Positions 1-8,459 of a stretch of 15,367 nucleotides of DNA are shown here, piece by piece. Positions within the stretch are counted from its first letter, which is position 1; the number at the start of each line of letters is the position of its first letter. Location of the stretch: contig JAOZRC010000046.1 in NCBI GenBank assembly GCA_029940345.1, forward strand, positions 1 to 15,367, in the 5' to 3' direction. This DNA comes from Desulfobacterales bacterium. Its GTDB lineage: Bacteria; Desulfobacterota; Desulfobacteria; Desulfobacterales; JAUCGF01. The translations under genes were made by a program, and so were the position numbers. The notes under the pieces were generated by a model, which was given only the letters and a program-made list of their open reading frames with translations, made no database searches and was not told where the DNA came from.

Positions 1-29
1 AATATACTGAAAATATACCAAATATCATT

Positions 30-1256
30 TCAACAAAAACCGTTAGAATCAGACAGTTTTTTGTTGATCACGCCGATCGCCATTTCATCGGCCATGATGC
101 CGGCAAGGCATTCGGCCGAAGTGTCGCCCGGAATCGCCACCATATCCAGTCCCACCGAACAAACGCAGGTGATCGCTTCTAATTTTTCCAAGGACAGATA
201 TCCGTCTTCAGCCGCCTGGCCGATATTCAGGTCTTCACTGACCGGCACGAAAGCGCCGCTTAATCCGCCCACATTGGAGCTGGCAAAGGCGCCGCCTTTT
301 TTAACCGCATCGTTTAACATGGCCAGCGCTGCGGTGGTTCCGTGCACGCCGATGCTCAACAAGCCAAGACTCTGGAAAATTTCCCCCACGCTGTCGCCCA
401 CGTTCGGAGTTGGCGCCAGGGAAAGATCAACCACGCCAAAGCGAATATTTAATGCTTCGGCCACTTCACGGCCAATCAATTCACCCACGCGTGTGACTTT
501 ATAAGCTGTTTTTTTGATTATTTCAGATAAGTGCCCTAAATCTGAATCGGGATCAGAAGCCAGGGCGCGATCAAGCGCTTTTTTTACCACACCGGGACCG
601 CTAACGCCGACATTGATTACGGCATCAGCAACGCCGATGCCGTGATAAGCGCCGGCCATAAACGGGCTGTCCTGGGGAATGTTGGCAAATACACACAGCT
701 TGGCGCAGGCCAGGCCGTCGGCGTCGGCGGTTAAATGAGCCGCTTTTTTAATGATCTGCCCCATTTTTAAAACAGCATCCATATTGATGCCCGCACGCGT
801 AGAGGCCACATTGACGGAAGCGCAGACACGTTCGGTTACAGTCAGCGCTTCGGGGATAGCTTCAATTAGCGCCTGGTCACCTTTGGCGATACCTTTTTCC
901 ACCAATGCGGAAAAGCCGCCGATAAAGTCCACTTCAACATCACGCGCCGCCCGATTCAGCGTCTTGGCAATAGCGACCATCTGTTCTTGATCAAAGGGAG
1001 CGCCCACAACGCCTATGGGGCTTACGGCGATGCGTTTATTGACAATGGGGATTCCGTACTTAGCACCGATACGATTGCATACGGGAACCAGATCGTTTGC
1101 CAAATCTATGATTTTACGATAAATATTTTCGGTAAGCGTATCTATCAGATCGCTTGCGCAGTCAAAAAGATTGACACCCAATGTTACGGCGCGAACATCT
1201 AAGTGTTCATTTTGAACCATTTCCAAGGTGGCCAGTATTTCTTTGTCGGATAACAT
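30..1256 (-). CDS. PFL-family protein (UPF0210/DUF711)
   Basis: A 408-residue cytoplasmic protein of the UPF0210 (DUF711) family, whose fold is related to pyruvate formate-lyase. Its biochemical role is not established. Family hallmarks are the N-terminal stretch [11 protein letters not shown], the central [10 protein letters not shown] and [14 protein letters not shown] segments, and the glycine-rich [12 protein letters not shown] and [15 protein letters not shown] segments. I see no glycyl-radical motif at the C-terminus, so PFL-like catalysis should not be assumed. The frame is open to an upstream ATG at 1388, but the start at 1256 is preferred. It has AGGA at 1263-1266 six bases upstream, begins MLSDKEIL as expected, and avoids 44 extra residues that would lie over the end of the upstream ACT gene. 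It is the second gene of a minus-strand pair, 19 bases after the GcvR-like ACT gene. UPF0210 next to an ACT-domain gene is a recurring arrangement in bacteria, which suggests a role under amino-acid control. Identity is confident; function is unknown. Confidence 0.92.
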   Translation of the reverse strand: MLSDKEILATLEMVQNEHLDVRAVTLGVNLFDCASDLIDTLTENIYRKIIDLANDLVPVCNRIGAKYGIPIVNKRIAVSPIGVVGAPFDQEQMVAIAKTLNRAARDVEVDFIGGFSALVEKGIAKGDQALIEAIPEALTVTERVCASVNVASTRAGINMDAVLKMGQIIKKAAHLTADADGLACAKLCVFANIPQDSPFMAGAYHGIGVADAVINVGVSGPGVVKKALDRALASDPDSDLGHLSEIIKKTAYKVTRVGELIGREVAEALNIRFGVVDLSLAPTPNVGDSVGEIFQSLGLLSIGVHGTTAALAMLNDAVKKGGAFASSNVGGLSGAFVPVSEDLNIGQAAEDGYLSLEKLEAITCVCSVGLDMVAIPGDTSAECLAGIMADEMAIGVINKKLSDSNGFC

Positions 1257-1262
1257 AATAGT

Positions 1263-1266
1263 TCCT
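1263..1266 (-). promoter_or_regulatory. Ribosome binding site deciding the UPF0210 start
   Basis: Read on the minus strand, the context is TAGGAACTATT followed by ATG at 1256. The AGGA core sits six bases before the start codon. This fixes the start of the UPF0210 gene 132 bases inside the maximal open frame. Confidence 0.6.
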
Positions 1267-1275
1267 ATTTTTTCC

Positions 1276-1847
1276 CTAAATCCGATTAATCGCTTTAAAA
1301 ATATTACGATGCCATATACTGATAGTAAGTCCCAAAGACTGCGCTTGGGCCCTGAGAGCATCATCCAGTTCCTGTTGGTCGGTATCAATGGGTATATCGA
1401 CTTCGTAAATCATGACGTTGTCCCCCGGATTATCGCCCCCTTTGAAAATAGCTTGTAAATTTGTGACATTAACGCCATAGCGGGCAATGGTTGCCGTGAT
1501 GCCGGCCACAAGTCCCTTGCGGTCCAGTCCTTTGGTCGTGATGATAAACGGTTCACTTTTAACCGGGGGATAGTAGGTTTCATCGTAAACCAGTTGTTTT
1601 ACATGACGATGTCAAGATGGTTCACGCTTTGGTTGAGTTCATCTTTGAGCGCGCTGATTTTGATATGACTCGGAACAGACACAATAAAAATACCGGCAAA
1701 CTGATTTTGTAAAATCATTTGACTGACGTTTTCGACATTGCCATCCCGATTCAATAAAATTTTGGTGACGGCTGCCAGGATTCCGGGGCGGTCCTGTCCC
1801 AGAACGGAAATGATCACTTTATTAATAAAAGAGCCTCCCTGAAACAT
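1276..1847 (-). pseudogene. Two-ACT-domain GcvR-like regulator, interrupted by a frameshift
   Basis: Two ACT domains are encoded in sequence but in different frames. The first (1847 to 1599) reads VIISVLGQDRPGILAAVTKIL and ends NHLDIVM then a TAA stop. The second resumes at once in the -1 frame as VKQLVYDETYYPP, then FIITTKGLDRKGLVAGITATIARYGVNV, ending with TAG at 1276. Adding one base next to position 1602 joins them into about 190 residues, the size of the glycine-cleavage regulator GcvR, which also has two ACT domains and an 'IVMK' join at the same point. No ATG, GTG or TTG opens the second frame between the break and GTG at 1509, and that start would remove the first strand of the ACT fold. 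The break is therefore a real mutation, a sequencing or assembly error, or (less likely) recoding. The start is also uncertain: ATG at 1847 has a poor ribosome site, while GGAGG at 1834-1838 lies seven bases before an ATT codon at 1826. If functional, the protein would be a cytoplasmic amino-acid-sensing regulator expressed with the UPF0210 gene. Confidence 0.8.
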
Positions 1848-2041
1848 TTTCGTCTTGTATAGGGTGTTGCGATTATGCTAAAGATGCTTAAATTTAGCGG
1901 TTGAAAAATATTGTATTTTCGGAATACCGCTATTTGTTAAAAAAAATTGCGGCTTATCCCAGATAAGCTTCCACGGGTAAACGAACAATGGCTTATTTTC
2001 TAAGCCCCTGGCTTCGCACCATTGAAAAGGAAATGACGACA
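1848..2041. other. Divergent intergenic region
   Basis: About 194 AT-rich bases separate the minus-strand ACT/UPF0210 pair from the plus-strand membrane protein, so it should hold promoters in both directions. On the minus strand CATAAT (1872-1877) could be a -10 box, but I find no convincing -35. On the plus strand no clear pair of boxes stands out. There are two inverted repeats: TAGCGGT at 1895-1901 with ACCGCTA at 1926-1932 (long spacer), and a tight hairpin at 1952-1968, listed separately. Confidence 0.4.
1952..1968. repeat. Perfect 7-bp hairpin, loop CCA
   Basis: GCTTATC (1952-1958) and GATAAGC (1962-1968) are exact inverse complements separated by CCA. There is no T-run on either side, so it does not look like an intrinsic terminator. 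It lies 73 bases before the preferred start of the membrane protein and could be an operator or an element in the 5' leader. A related hairpin, GCTTA-CCCA-TAAGC, occurs at 9297-9310. Confidence 0.5.
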
Positions 2042-2881
2042 ATGGCTTCTGACAAGAGTATGGCATCTTTACTTAAAGAAAACAAGAAACTATTCATTAT
2101 AATGGCAATCGGTCTTTTGCTGATTGAATTGGAAATTTTTGCTTTTGCCGCAATTAAATCCGGTACGGAAGCGTGGCTCCAGATCATCGATAAAGAAGGC
2201 AACGTTATTCATGAAACCGATGGCGGCAACTTGAGTGATTTTAACAAATACTATTTTGAAAAGACCTTTGGCCCGTTGAGCCAGTACAAAGTAAAGCATG
2301 TGAAAAAAGATATACCGTTTCCGTTCAGGGCGTGGTTTGTCGCAGCCGTGGGAATTCCTATCGGCATGATGCTTTTATTCGGCTTTTTCGTCAGGGCCTA
2401 CGTTTCTTTATTTTATGGTGATGAACGCTCTGAAGATAAAACGGATGCGCCCCAAAAGGATAAGCAATCGGATGAAGAAACCCGGTTGGAAAAAATCATG
2501 AACCGGATTAGCCGTCATAACATCTTTATCATTGGCGGCCTTGTTATGATAGGGCTTTTTGCCTATTGGGTGATACCCAACTTTATCACTTATATCGGCC
2601 GCATGGGGGTTGACACCATCATTCGGTTTAAATGGTTTTTTGTGGGGGCGTTCACGCTATTCAGCGTTGTTATTATATGGTTACTTTATTTACGATATCT
2701 TTTAGCTAAAAAATCAATCGAGAGTCGCACCGAAATTGATAAACACCGCATCCAGCTTGAAATGAGTCGTGCGACGGACGTAGCCAATCAATTGGAGTAT
2801 AATCCAGCCGCGATACAAGCCCTTCCGGAGACAACATCCAAGGAGCCCGATCAAAAAACGGCTGCGGATAATAATGCATAA
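2042..2881 (+). CDS. Four-helix membrane protein of unknown function
   Basis: I do not recognise the family. From the preferred start the product is 279 residues with four hydrophobic segments at about residues 17-39, 95-121, 160-186 and 196-222. Between the first two is a polar stretch of about 55 residues (WLQIIDKEGNVIHETDGG and on) that is probably extracytoplasmic. Between the second and third is a very charged cytoplasmic loop rich in D, E and K. The C-terminal 55 residues are charged, begin KKSIESRTEIDKHRIQLEMS (possibly a short coiled coil) and end in a disordered-looking tail. The frame is open from ATG at 1988, and ATG codons also occur at 2033 and 2042. The one at 2042 is preferred because AAGGA lies about ten bases upstream, whereas 1988 has no ribosome site. 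The stop overlaps the start of the DHH-CBS gene by 8 bases, so the two are translationally coupled and probably functionally linked. No signal peptide cleavage site is evident. Confidence 0.75.
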   Translation: MASDKSMASLLKENKKLFIIMAIGLLLIELEIFAFAAIKSGTEAWLQIIDKEGNVIHETDGGNLSDFNKYYFEKTFGPLSQYKVKHVKKDIPFPFRAWFVAAVGIPIGMMLLFGFFVRAYVSLFYGDERSEDKTDAPQKDKQSDEETRLEKIMNRISRHNIFIIGGLVMIGLFAYWVIPNFITYIGRMGVDTIIRFKWFFVGAFTLFSVVIIWLLYLRYLLAKKSIESRTEIDKHRIQLEMSRATDVANQLEYNPAAIQALPETTSKEPDQKTAADNNA

Positions 2882-4184
2882 CTTTCATTCAATTATCACA
2901 ACGCATCGAAACACTGATTTTGATGCCTTGGCGAGTGTTGCGGCGGCGAATCTTTTATATCCGGATGCCAAACCGGTGTTGCCTCGTAATCTGAATCCGA
3001 ATGTCAAAGCGTTTTTATCCCTGCATAAAGAACTTTTTCGGATGTATGCCCCCAACGAAATCTGTCCTGATGCGGTGAAACATCTGGTTGTCGTTGATAT
3101 TAACCGCTGGGGGCGTCTTGAAGGACTCAACTGTTTGGCGAACCGGGATGATCTTGAGATTATTCTATGGGATCACCACCTGCATGATACGGATATCTTA
3201 GCGGATTGGAAATGCCAGGAAGCGATGGGGGCGACGATTTCGCTCCTGGCGCGCCGGTTACAAGCGGAAAAAATAGGTCTGACGCCGATCCAGGCCACTC
3301 TCTTTTTAATTGGGCTATACGAAGATACCGGACATTTGACATTTGCCGGAACGCGATCTGATGACGCTCGTGCGGCGGCCTATTTGCTGGATAATGACGC
3401 TGATTTGGGTGTGTTGAGTTCATTTTTGCGTCCCGGCTATGGTGCGGCACATAAAAATGTTTTGTTTAAGATGCTTGAGACAGCGGCCCGCATTACCTTG
3501 AATGGCTACAATTTCAGTATCAGTCAAATCGCAATTGACGGCCATATCGATGGCCTGGCCATGGTGGTGCGCATGTACCGCGAGCTTTTAAACTTAGACG
3601 CCGCCTTCGGCATATTTAGCAGCCCCAAAAACAAGAAATGTATGGTGATCGGCCGTAGTGATAATGATGGGATTAATGTTGGCTCTATCATGCGCAGCTT
3701 GGGCGGCGGCGGTCATCCGGGAGCCGGTTCGGCGATGTTGAAGGCGGTGAATCCGGATACGATTGCCAGTATGATTAAAGCGCTTATACAGGGAAATCAG
3801 GAAGCTTCCGTACAAATTAGCGACATGATGTCTTCGCCGGTTTACACCATATTACCGGACACCAGTATGCATCAGGTGAAAACGATTTTGGACAGGGAAG
3901 GCTATACGGGCCTACCGGTGGTTGATAATAAAAAGTTGTTGGGTGTTATTTCCAAGCGGGATATTCGCAAAATTAAAAATCCGCGACGTCTTAATGCGCC
4001 GGTGAAAGGCTTTATGAATCGGCGTGTCCAAACGATCTCACCGGATAAAAATCCGTCCCAGGCCGCCCGTCTGATGGTCAAATATGATATCGGACGTTTG
4101 CCGGTGTTAGAGGGTGATAAACTCATCGGCATTATTACGCGCTCGGATGTGATGAAGCATTTTTATCATTCATTGCCGGGTTGA
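2874..4184 (+). CDS. DHH/DHHA1 phosphoesterase with tandem CBS domains
   Basis: A 436-residue cytoplasmic protein. DHH motif I is H11-R-N-T-D15-F-D17, motif II contains D75 (VVVDINRWG), motif III is D100-H-H, and motif IV includes D151 (YEDTGHLTF). A DHHA1 substrate domain follows with the GGGGHPGAGSA loop at about 277-287. Two CBS domains occupy roughly 317-366 (MMSSPVYTILPDTS, GVISKRDI) and 377-430 (FMNRRVQTISPDKN, GIITRSDVM). All metal-binding residues are present, so Mn2+-dependent cleavage of a small phosphoester or short oligonucleotide is likely. The CBS pair probably binds an adenine nucleotide. The DHH-(DHHA1)-CBS order matches the front half of the DHH-CBS-poly(A)polymerase proteins (A-adding tRNA enzymes and relatives), but the reading frame stops after CBS2 and no polymerase motif follows. 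Candidate activities are nanoRNase or pApA/cyclic dinucleotide hydrolysis; neither can be chosen from sequence. The start overlaps the upstream membrane protein gene by 8 bases. Confidence 0.9.
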   Translation: MHNFHSIITTHRNTDFDALASVAAANLLYPDAKPVLPRNLNPNVKAFLSLHKELFRMYAPNEICPDAVKHLVVVDINRWGRLEGLNCLANRDDLEIILWDHHLHDTDILADWKCQEAMGATISLLARRLQAEKIGLTPIQATLFLIGLYEDTGHLTFAGTRSDDARAAAYLLDNDADLGVLSSFLRPGYGAAHKNVLFKMLETAARITLNGYNFSISQIAIDGHIDGLAMVVRMYRELLNLDAAFGIFSSPKNKKCMVIGRSDNDGINVGSIMRSLGGGGHPGAGSAMLKAVNPDTIASMIKALIQGNQEASVQISDMMSSPVYTILPDTSMHQVKTILDREGYTGLPVVDNKKLLGVISKRDIRKIKNPRRLNAPVKGFMNRRVQTISPDKNPSQAARLMVKYDIGRLPVLEGDKLIGIITRSDVMKHFYHSLPG

Positions 4185-4330
4185 CGGCGTCGGGAAGCAG
4201 CCTTCATAGCGTTATTTATAGAAGTCTCGAAAACTATGACATCGCAAAAAAATCGGAAGTGTTCTCTCACAAGACGGGTTACTGAAAAGGATTTTAATTG
4301 ACTTGCCCCATGACTAGGCGATCATCAAAA

Positions 4331-4335
4331 AAGGA
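4331..4335 (+). promoter_or_regulatory. Ribosome binding site of glgP
   Basis: AAGGA lies eleven bases before the ATG at 4347, in an A-rich leader. It supports this start over any internal methionine. The 162 bases between the DHH-CBS stop and this start hold TTGACT at 4298-4303, but no acceptable -10 box at the right distance, so I do not call a promoter there. Confidence 0.5.
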
Positions 4336-4346
4336 AAAAATAAATA

Positions 4347-6899
4347 ATGCATTTTCATACATTTTTGATATTCCCCAAAATTCCCGAAAAACTTGTTTTT
4401 CTCGAAGTGCTGGCGCGCAACCTTTGGTGGTGCTGGCATCGGGATGCCATCGGCTTGTTCCGACGCATCAATCCGCGTCTTTGGAGCGAGGTCGGGGGCA
4501 ACCCGATCATGTTTGCAACGCGTCTGACCCAGGAGCGGTTCGAAGAACTGGCCCGGGATCAAAGTTTTCTGGCCCATTTGGAACGTGTCAGGAGTCTTTT
4601 TAAACAGCAGGTGCTGACGCATCATAATTATTCCGAATCACCTTATGGCCAATCAGACGCCATCGCCTATTTTTCCATGGAATTCGGCATTCATGAAAGT
4701 TTACCGATCTATGCCGGCGGCTTGGGCATTTTGGCCGGAGATCATCTGAAAGCGTCAGCCGATATGGGCTTACCCCTTGTTGCCGTGGGGCTGTTATATC
4801 AATACGGCTATTTTCGTCAGGAGCTTGATCAAAACGGCTGGCAGCATGAAAAATATCAGGAAACTGATTTCTATTTTTTACCCATGCGAAGAGCGCATGA
4901 TATAAACGGGAATAAGGTGAGTATCTCCGTGGCCGGCCCGGAAGGCGAGATTCATGCGGCCGTATGGAAAATTGATGTGGGCAGCATCACGCTGATCCTG
5001 CTGGACACCAATCTGTCAAAAAATCCCCCGGCTATTCGTGAAATCACATCCCGGTTGTACGCCGGGGATGAAAAATTACGTTTGGCCCAGGAAGTTCTTT
5101 TGGGAATCGGCGGTATGCGGGCGCTCAATGCGCTGAATATTTTTCCCAAGGTCTGCCACATGAACGAGGGGCATTGTTCGTTTGTCAATTTGGAGCGCCT
5201 GGTCCAAATTATGTCCGCCTATCAGACCGAGCTGAAAACCGCCATGGAGATTGCCGCGCGAACCACCGTATTTACTACCCATACGCCGGTGGCCGCCGGC
5301 CACGACGAGTTTCCCGCCGAACTTGTCAGACCTTACTTATATGCCTTTGAGGCGACGCTGGGGGTCACCTGCGATGAAATTTTATCATGGGGACAACTCA
5401 AGGGACAAGGCGCTGACGCCCCTCTTTCCATGTTTATTTTGGGGATGAAAATGGCTCAACATATCAACGGCGTCAGTGCTTTACATGGACAGGTGGCGCG
5501 CGATATGTGGAAAGAAATCTGGCCGGGGCGAACCGAAAAACAGATTCCCATCACGCATATCACCAATGGCGTGCATTTGCCATCATGGCTTTCCAGCAAT
5601 ATTATCCAGTTATTGGAGCGCTATTTGGGCCCGGAATGGTATTTGCAAAGCGCTGATCCGGATATCATTGAGCGTATTGACGCAATCTATGATGAAGAAT
5701 TGTGGAGCGCTCATGAAATGAACCGGTCGCGTCTGATTCGCACCTGCCGGGACTTGGCGCGTAAGCAGGCCATTCGCCGCAACGAGGCCTCTTCGGCGCT
5801 GTCCGATATCGAAACGGTGTTGAATCAGGATGTGATGACCATCGGTTTTGCCCGGCGCTTTGCCACCTACAAACGCGCCTACCTGCTTTTTAAGGATCCG
5901 GAGCGTCTCATGCGCATGCTGACATCGGAAACACATCCGGTGCAATTTGTTTTCGCAGGCAAGGCGCATCCTCTAGATGACGAAGGCAAAAAGATGATCC
6001 AGACGGTTGTCCGTTTTGCGGAGCGGGAGGGCGTTCGGCACCGACTGATTTTTATCGAGGATTATGATATTCATCTGGCCCGCCATTTGATTCAAGGCAC
6101 CGATATATGGTTAAACACGCCTCGCCGTCCTTTGGAAGCATGCGGCACGTCGGGAATGAAAGCGGCGGCCAACGGCGTGTTGAATGTCAGCATTTTGGAT
6201 GGCTGGTGGTGTGAAGGCTATTCTACGTCAACCGGATGGCGCATCGGCAGCGGCGAACAGTATTCCGATCACGCCCATCAGGACTCCCTGGACAGCCAGG
6301 CGCTCTATAATATACTGGAAAATGAAGTGATCCCCTGTTTTTATAGCCGCAAAAACGGTGCCGATTCCTGGGTGTGGCTTAAAATGATGAAGGCATCCAT
6401 GAAAATGGCGTTTCGCTCTTTTTCCAGCCTGGCAATGGTCACTCAGTATGAAAAACGGTTCTATTTGCCCGCTTGCCGGAGATTTGAAACGCTGGTACAA
6501 AATGAGGGCGCCGAGGCCCGACGTCTGGCCGCTCAGAGAGTGCGCTTGCGCACGCATTGGGACGCCATTCGAATCGAATCGCCGGTTAAAAATATCAAAG
6601 GGCCTTTTCGCGTGGAAGACAATTTCCAGGTTTTCGTCAATGTGTATTTGGGTGAACTGCTGCCTGAAGAAGTGGATATCGAGCTTTACTGCGGCAATGT
6701 CAGGACGGTTGACAAGCTGGAAAATGCCCAGACATTGCAAATGGCAGTGGTTGAAGACAAGGGTGACGGCAATTATCGCTATGCGGGGAAAATCGCTTGT
6801 GACCTGGCGGGACGTTTCGGTTTTACAGTGCAGGTGACCCCGCGGGGAGATGATTTGATTAAATTTACACCGGGATTGATTAAATGGGAAGAGAATTAG
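4347..6899 (+). CDS. glgP: Alpha-glucan (glycogen/maltodextrin) phosphorylase, DUF3417 type
   Basis: An 850-residue GT35 enzyme that cleaves alpha-1,4-glucan with phosphate to release glucose-1-phosphate; cytoplasmic and PLP-dependent. An N-terminal DUF3417 domain covers roughly residues 15-110 (LARNLWWCWHRDA). The catalytic body follows with FSMEFGIHESLPIYAGGLGI, HMNEGHCSF, TTHTPVAAGHDEF, THITNGVHLPSWL and the phosphate-site segment FARRFATYKRA. The PLP lysine is K605 in EACGTSGMKAAANG, matching the GTxxMK signature of the family. About 200 residues follow K605, ending in a beta-rich region. The length is normal for the short, non-allosteric subgroup found in bacteria and archaea. This subgroup lacks the regulatory N-terminus of animal phosphorylase, so control by phosphorylation is not expected. 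glgA begins 4 bases after the stop, so the two are almost surely one transcript. I see no glgB, glgC or glgX in the window. Confidence 0.95.
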   Translation: MHFHTFLIFPKIPEKLVFLEVLARNLWWCWHRDAIGLFRRINPRLWSEVGGNPIMFATRLTQERFEELARDQSFLAHLERVRSLFKQQVLTHHNYSESPYGQSDAIAYFSMEFGIHESLPIYAGGLGILAGDHLKASADMGLPLVAVGLLYQYGYFRQELDQNGWQHEKYQETDFYFLPMRRAHDINGNKVSISVAGPEGEIHAAVWKIDVGSITLILLDTNLSKNPPAIREITSRLYAGDEKLRLAQEVLLGIGGMRALNALNIFPKVCHMNEGHCSFVNLERLVQIMSAYQTELKTAMEIAARTTVFTTHTPVAAGHDEFPAELVRPYLYAFEATLGVTCDEILSWGQLKGQGADAPLSMFILGMKMAQHINGVSALHGQVARDMWKEIWPGRTEKQIPITHITNGVHLPSWLSSNIIQLLERYLGPEWYLQSADPDIIERIDAIYDEELWSAHEMNRSRLIRTCRDLARKQAIRRNEASSALSDIETVLNQDVMTIGFARRFATYKRAYLLFKDPERLMRMLTSETHPVQFVFAGKAHPLDDEGKKMIQTVVRFAEREGVRHRLIFIEDYDIHLARHLIQGTDIWLNTPRRPLEACGTSGMKAAANGVLNVSILDGWWCEGYSTSTGWRIGSGEQYSDHAHQDSLDSQALYNILENEVIPCFYSRKNGADSWVWLKMMKASMKMAFRSFSSLAMVTQYEKRFYLPACRRFETLVQNEGAEARRLAAQRVRLRTHWDAIRIESPVKNIKGPFRVEDNFQVFVNVYLGELLPEEVDIELYCGNVRTVDKLENAQTLQMAVVEDKGDGNYRYAGKIACDLAGRFGFTVQVTPRGDDLIKFTPGLIKWEEN

Positions 6900-6903
6900 A
6901 CAG

Positions 6904-8433
6904 ATGCAAGCTTTGCCCAAAAACCCACGCGTGTTGGTCGTAACACCGGAAGTGACCTATCTGCCTGAAGGCATGGGGAATATCGCCAACTATCTTACGG
7001 CCAAAGCGGGCGGTTTGGCCGATGTATCGGCCGCGCTGATCGCCGCTCTGTTTGAACAGGATGCCGATGTGCATGTGGCCATGCCGGATTACCGCACCAT
7101 TTTCAGCGATCATTTCGGTCCGTTGTGGCCAACTTTACAAAAAGAGATCGAAATTTTAGAGAACACGATGCCGGATGAACGCATCCATTTGGCCCAGGAT
7201 CAAGCATTTTTCTATCTGCATCATGTTTATTCTGGTTATGAATGGCAGAATATAAAAATCGCGCTTGCGTTTCAACGCGAGGTGATCAACAATATCATTC
7301 CCCGCGTGCGCCCTGATCTGATCCACTGCAACGATTGGATGACCGGTCTGATACCGGCGGTGGCAAGACAACGGGGGATTCCCTGCCTGTTCACGGTGCA
7401 TAATATTCACACGGTCAAAGCGTCCCTGGCACAAATCGAAGACCGCGGCATTGACGGCGCCGCTTTTTGGAAACACCTGTATTATGAAAATGAGCCGTTA
7501 AATTACGCCAACGCCCGTGAAAACATTGCGGTTGATTTTTTGACATCCGGTATTTTTGCCGCTCATTTTGTCAATACGGTCAGCCCCTCTTTTCTTCTGG
7601 AGATCGCGGATGGACGTCATCGTTTCATAAAAGCGTATTTGCGGACCGAATTTCGCAATAAGCTGCATTCCGAGTGCGCGGTGGGGATTCTGAATGCGCC
7701 GGATCCTTCCTACAATCCGAAGACGGACAAAGCCTTGGCGCGCCAATATGAGGCATCTGGCCACGTCGAAGGCAAATTGGCCAATAAGCGGGTCTTGCAG
7801 CAACACTTGGGGTTAGTGCAAGATGATCAGGCGCCTGTCTTTTTTTGGCCTTCACGTCTGGACCCGGTTCAAAAAGGGTGCCAGTTGTTAGCCGACATCA
7901 TGTATCAGATTGTATCGCGTTATCGTGACCTGAACTTGCAAATCGTTTTTGTAGCTAACGGGGAATTCAAACCCCACTTTGCCGAAATTGTGAAGTTCCA
8001 TCAATTGTCAGACCGGGCGGCGATCTGCGACTTTGATGAAAAACTGGCGCGTCTGGCCTTTGGCGCTTCCGATTTTGTCCTGATGCCCTCCTTATTCGAA
8101 CCCTGCGGTCTTCCGCAAATGATCGGCCCGATATACGGCTGTCTTCCGGTTGCGCATGACACCGGCGGGATTCATGATACGGTCAGGCATTTGGATGCGG
8201 ATTCGGACAAAGGCAACGGCTTTCTCTTTGAAACTTTTGATTCCGGCGGTCTTGATTGGGCCATAAACGAGGCTGTTCGGTTTTATAATCTTCCCGCAGA
8301 GGTGAAAGCGACCCAACTGCGACGCATCATGGCGGAAAGTGTCAAAACGTTTAATCACAGCGTGACGGCAGGTCGTTATATCGATCTTTATGAAATGATG
8401 CTCCGCCGTCCTTTGGTGAAACGGAAAGGATAG
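6904..8433 (+). CDS. glgA: Glycogen/starch synthase, GT5, divergent subgroup
   Basis: A 509-residue glycosyltransferase expected to extend alpha-1,4-glucan chains from ADP-glucose (or UDP-glucose) in the cytoplasm. GT5 signatures are all present: the KxGGL nucleotide-sugar loop as K34-A-G-G-L, HCNDWMTGLIPA, TVHNIHT, VNTVSPSF, the donor-phosphate residues R318 and K324 in PSRLDPVQKG, E399 in FEPCGL, and HDTGGIHDTV. It is about 30 residues longer than typical GlgA, partly from an insertion between the first strand and the KxGGL loop (PEVTYLPEGMGNIANYLTA). It also reads GILNAPDPSYNPKTD where most GlgA proteins read GILNGID-x-x-x-WNP-x-TD. Catalytic residues look intact, so I expect an active enzyme, possibly with altered donor or acceptor preference. 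GGGAAGAG at 6886-6893, inside the end of glgP, is the ribosome site, ten bases before the ATG. The spacing implies co-transcription with glgP and with the phosphoesterase gene downstream. Confidence 0.92.
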   Translation: MQALPKNPRVLVVTPEVTYLPEGMGNIANYLTAKAGGLADVSAALIAALFEQDADVHVAMPDYRTIFSDHFGPLWPTLQKEIEILENTMPDERIHLAQDQAFFYLHHVYSGYEWQNIKIALAFQREVINNIIPRVRPDLIHCNDWMTGLIPAVARQRGIPCLFTVHNIHTVKASLAQIEDRGIDGAAFWKHLYYENEPLNYANARENIAVDFLTSGIFAAHFVNTVSPSFLLEIADGRHRFIKAYLRTEFRNKLHSECAVGILNAPDPSYNPKTDKALARQYEASGHVEGKLANKRVLQQHLGLVQDDQAPVFFWPSRLDPVQKGCQLLADIMYQIVSRYRDLNLQIVFVANGEFKPHFAEIVKFHQLSDRAAICDFDEKLARLAFGASDFVLMPSLFEPCGLPQMIGPIYGCLPVAHDTGGIHDTVRHLDADSDKGNGFLFETFDSGGLDWAINEAVRFYNLPAEVKATQLRRIMAESVKTFNHSVTAGRYIDLYEMMLRRPLVKRKG

Positions 8434-8459
8434 CTGGGCGCGGCGCTAAGTGAGACGAC

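Noticed and set aside
1257..1388. N-terminal extension of the UPF0210 frame to an ATG at 1388
   Set aside because: It overlies the end of the second ACT domain, and the internal ATG at 1256 has a good ribosome site and the family-typical beginning.
1599..1606. Programmed -1 frameshift in the ACT gene
   Set aside because: No X-XXY-YYZ slippery sequence lies before the stop; the A-run follows it, so mutation or sequence error is more likely.
4298..4326. Promoter for glgP with TTGACT at 4298
   Set aside because: The base 17 or 18 positions downstream give ATCATC or TCATCA, too poor for a -10 box.
4185..4346. Lost poly(A)polymerase remnant after the DHH-CBS gene
   Set aside because: None of the three forward frames in these 162 bases shows nucleotidyltransferase-like motifs.
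4298..4603. 101-residue frame overlapping the start of glgP
   Set aside because: Out-of-frame reading of the DUF3417 coding region; glgP is certain.
6228..6920. 230-residue antisense frame over the end of glgP
   Set aside because: Shadow of a strongly coding gene; rich in H, F and Q with no motif and no ribosome site evidence.
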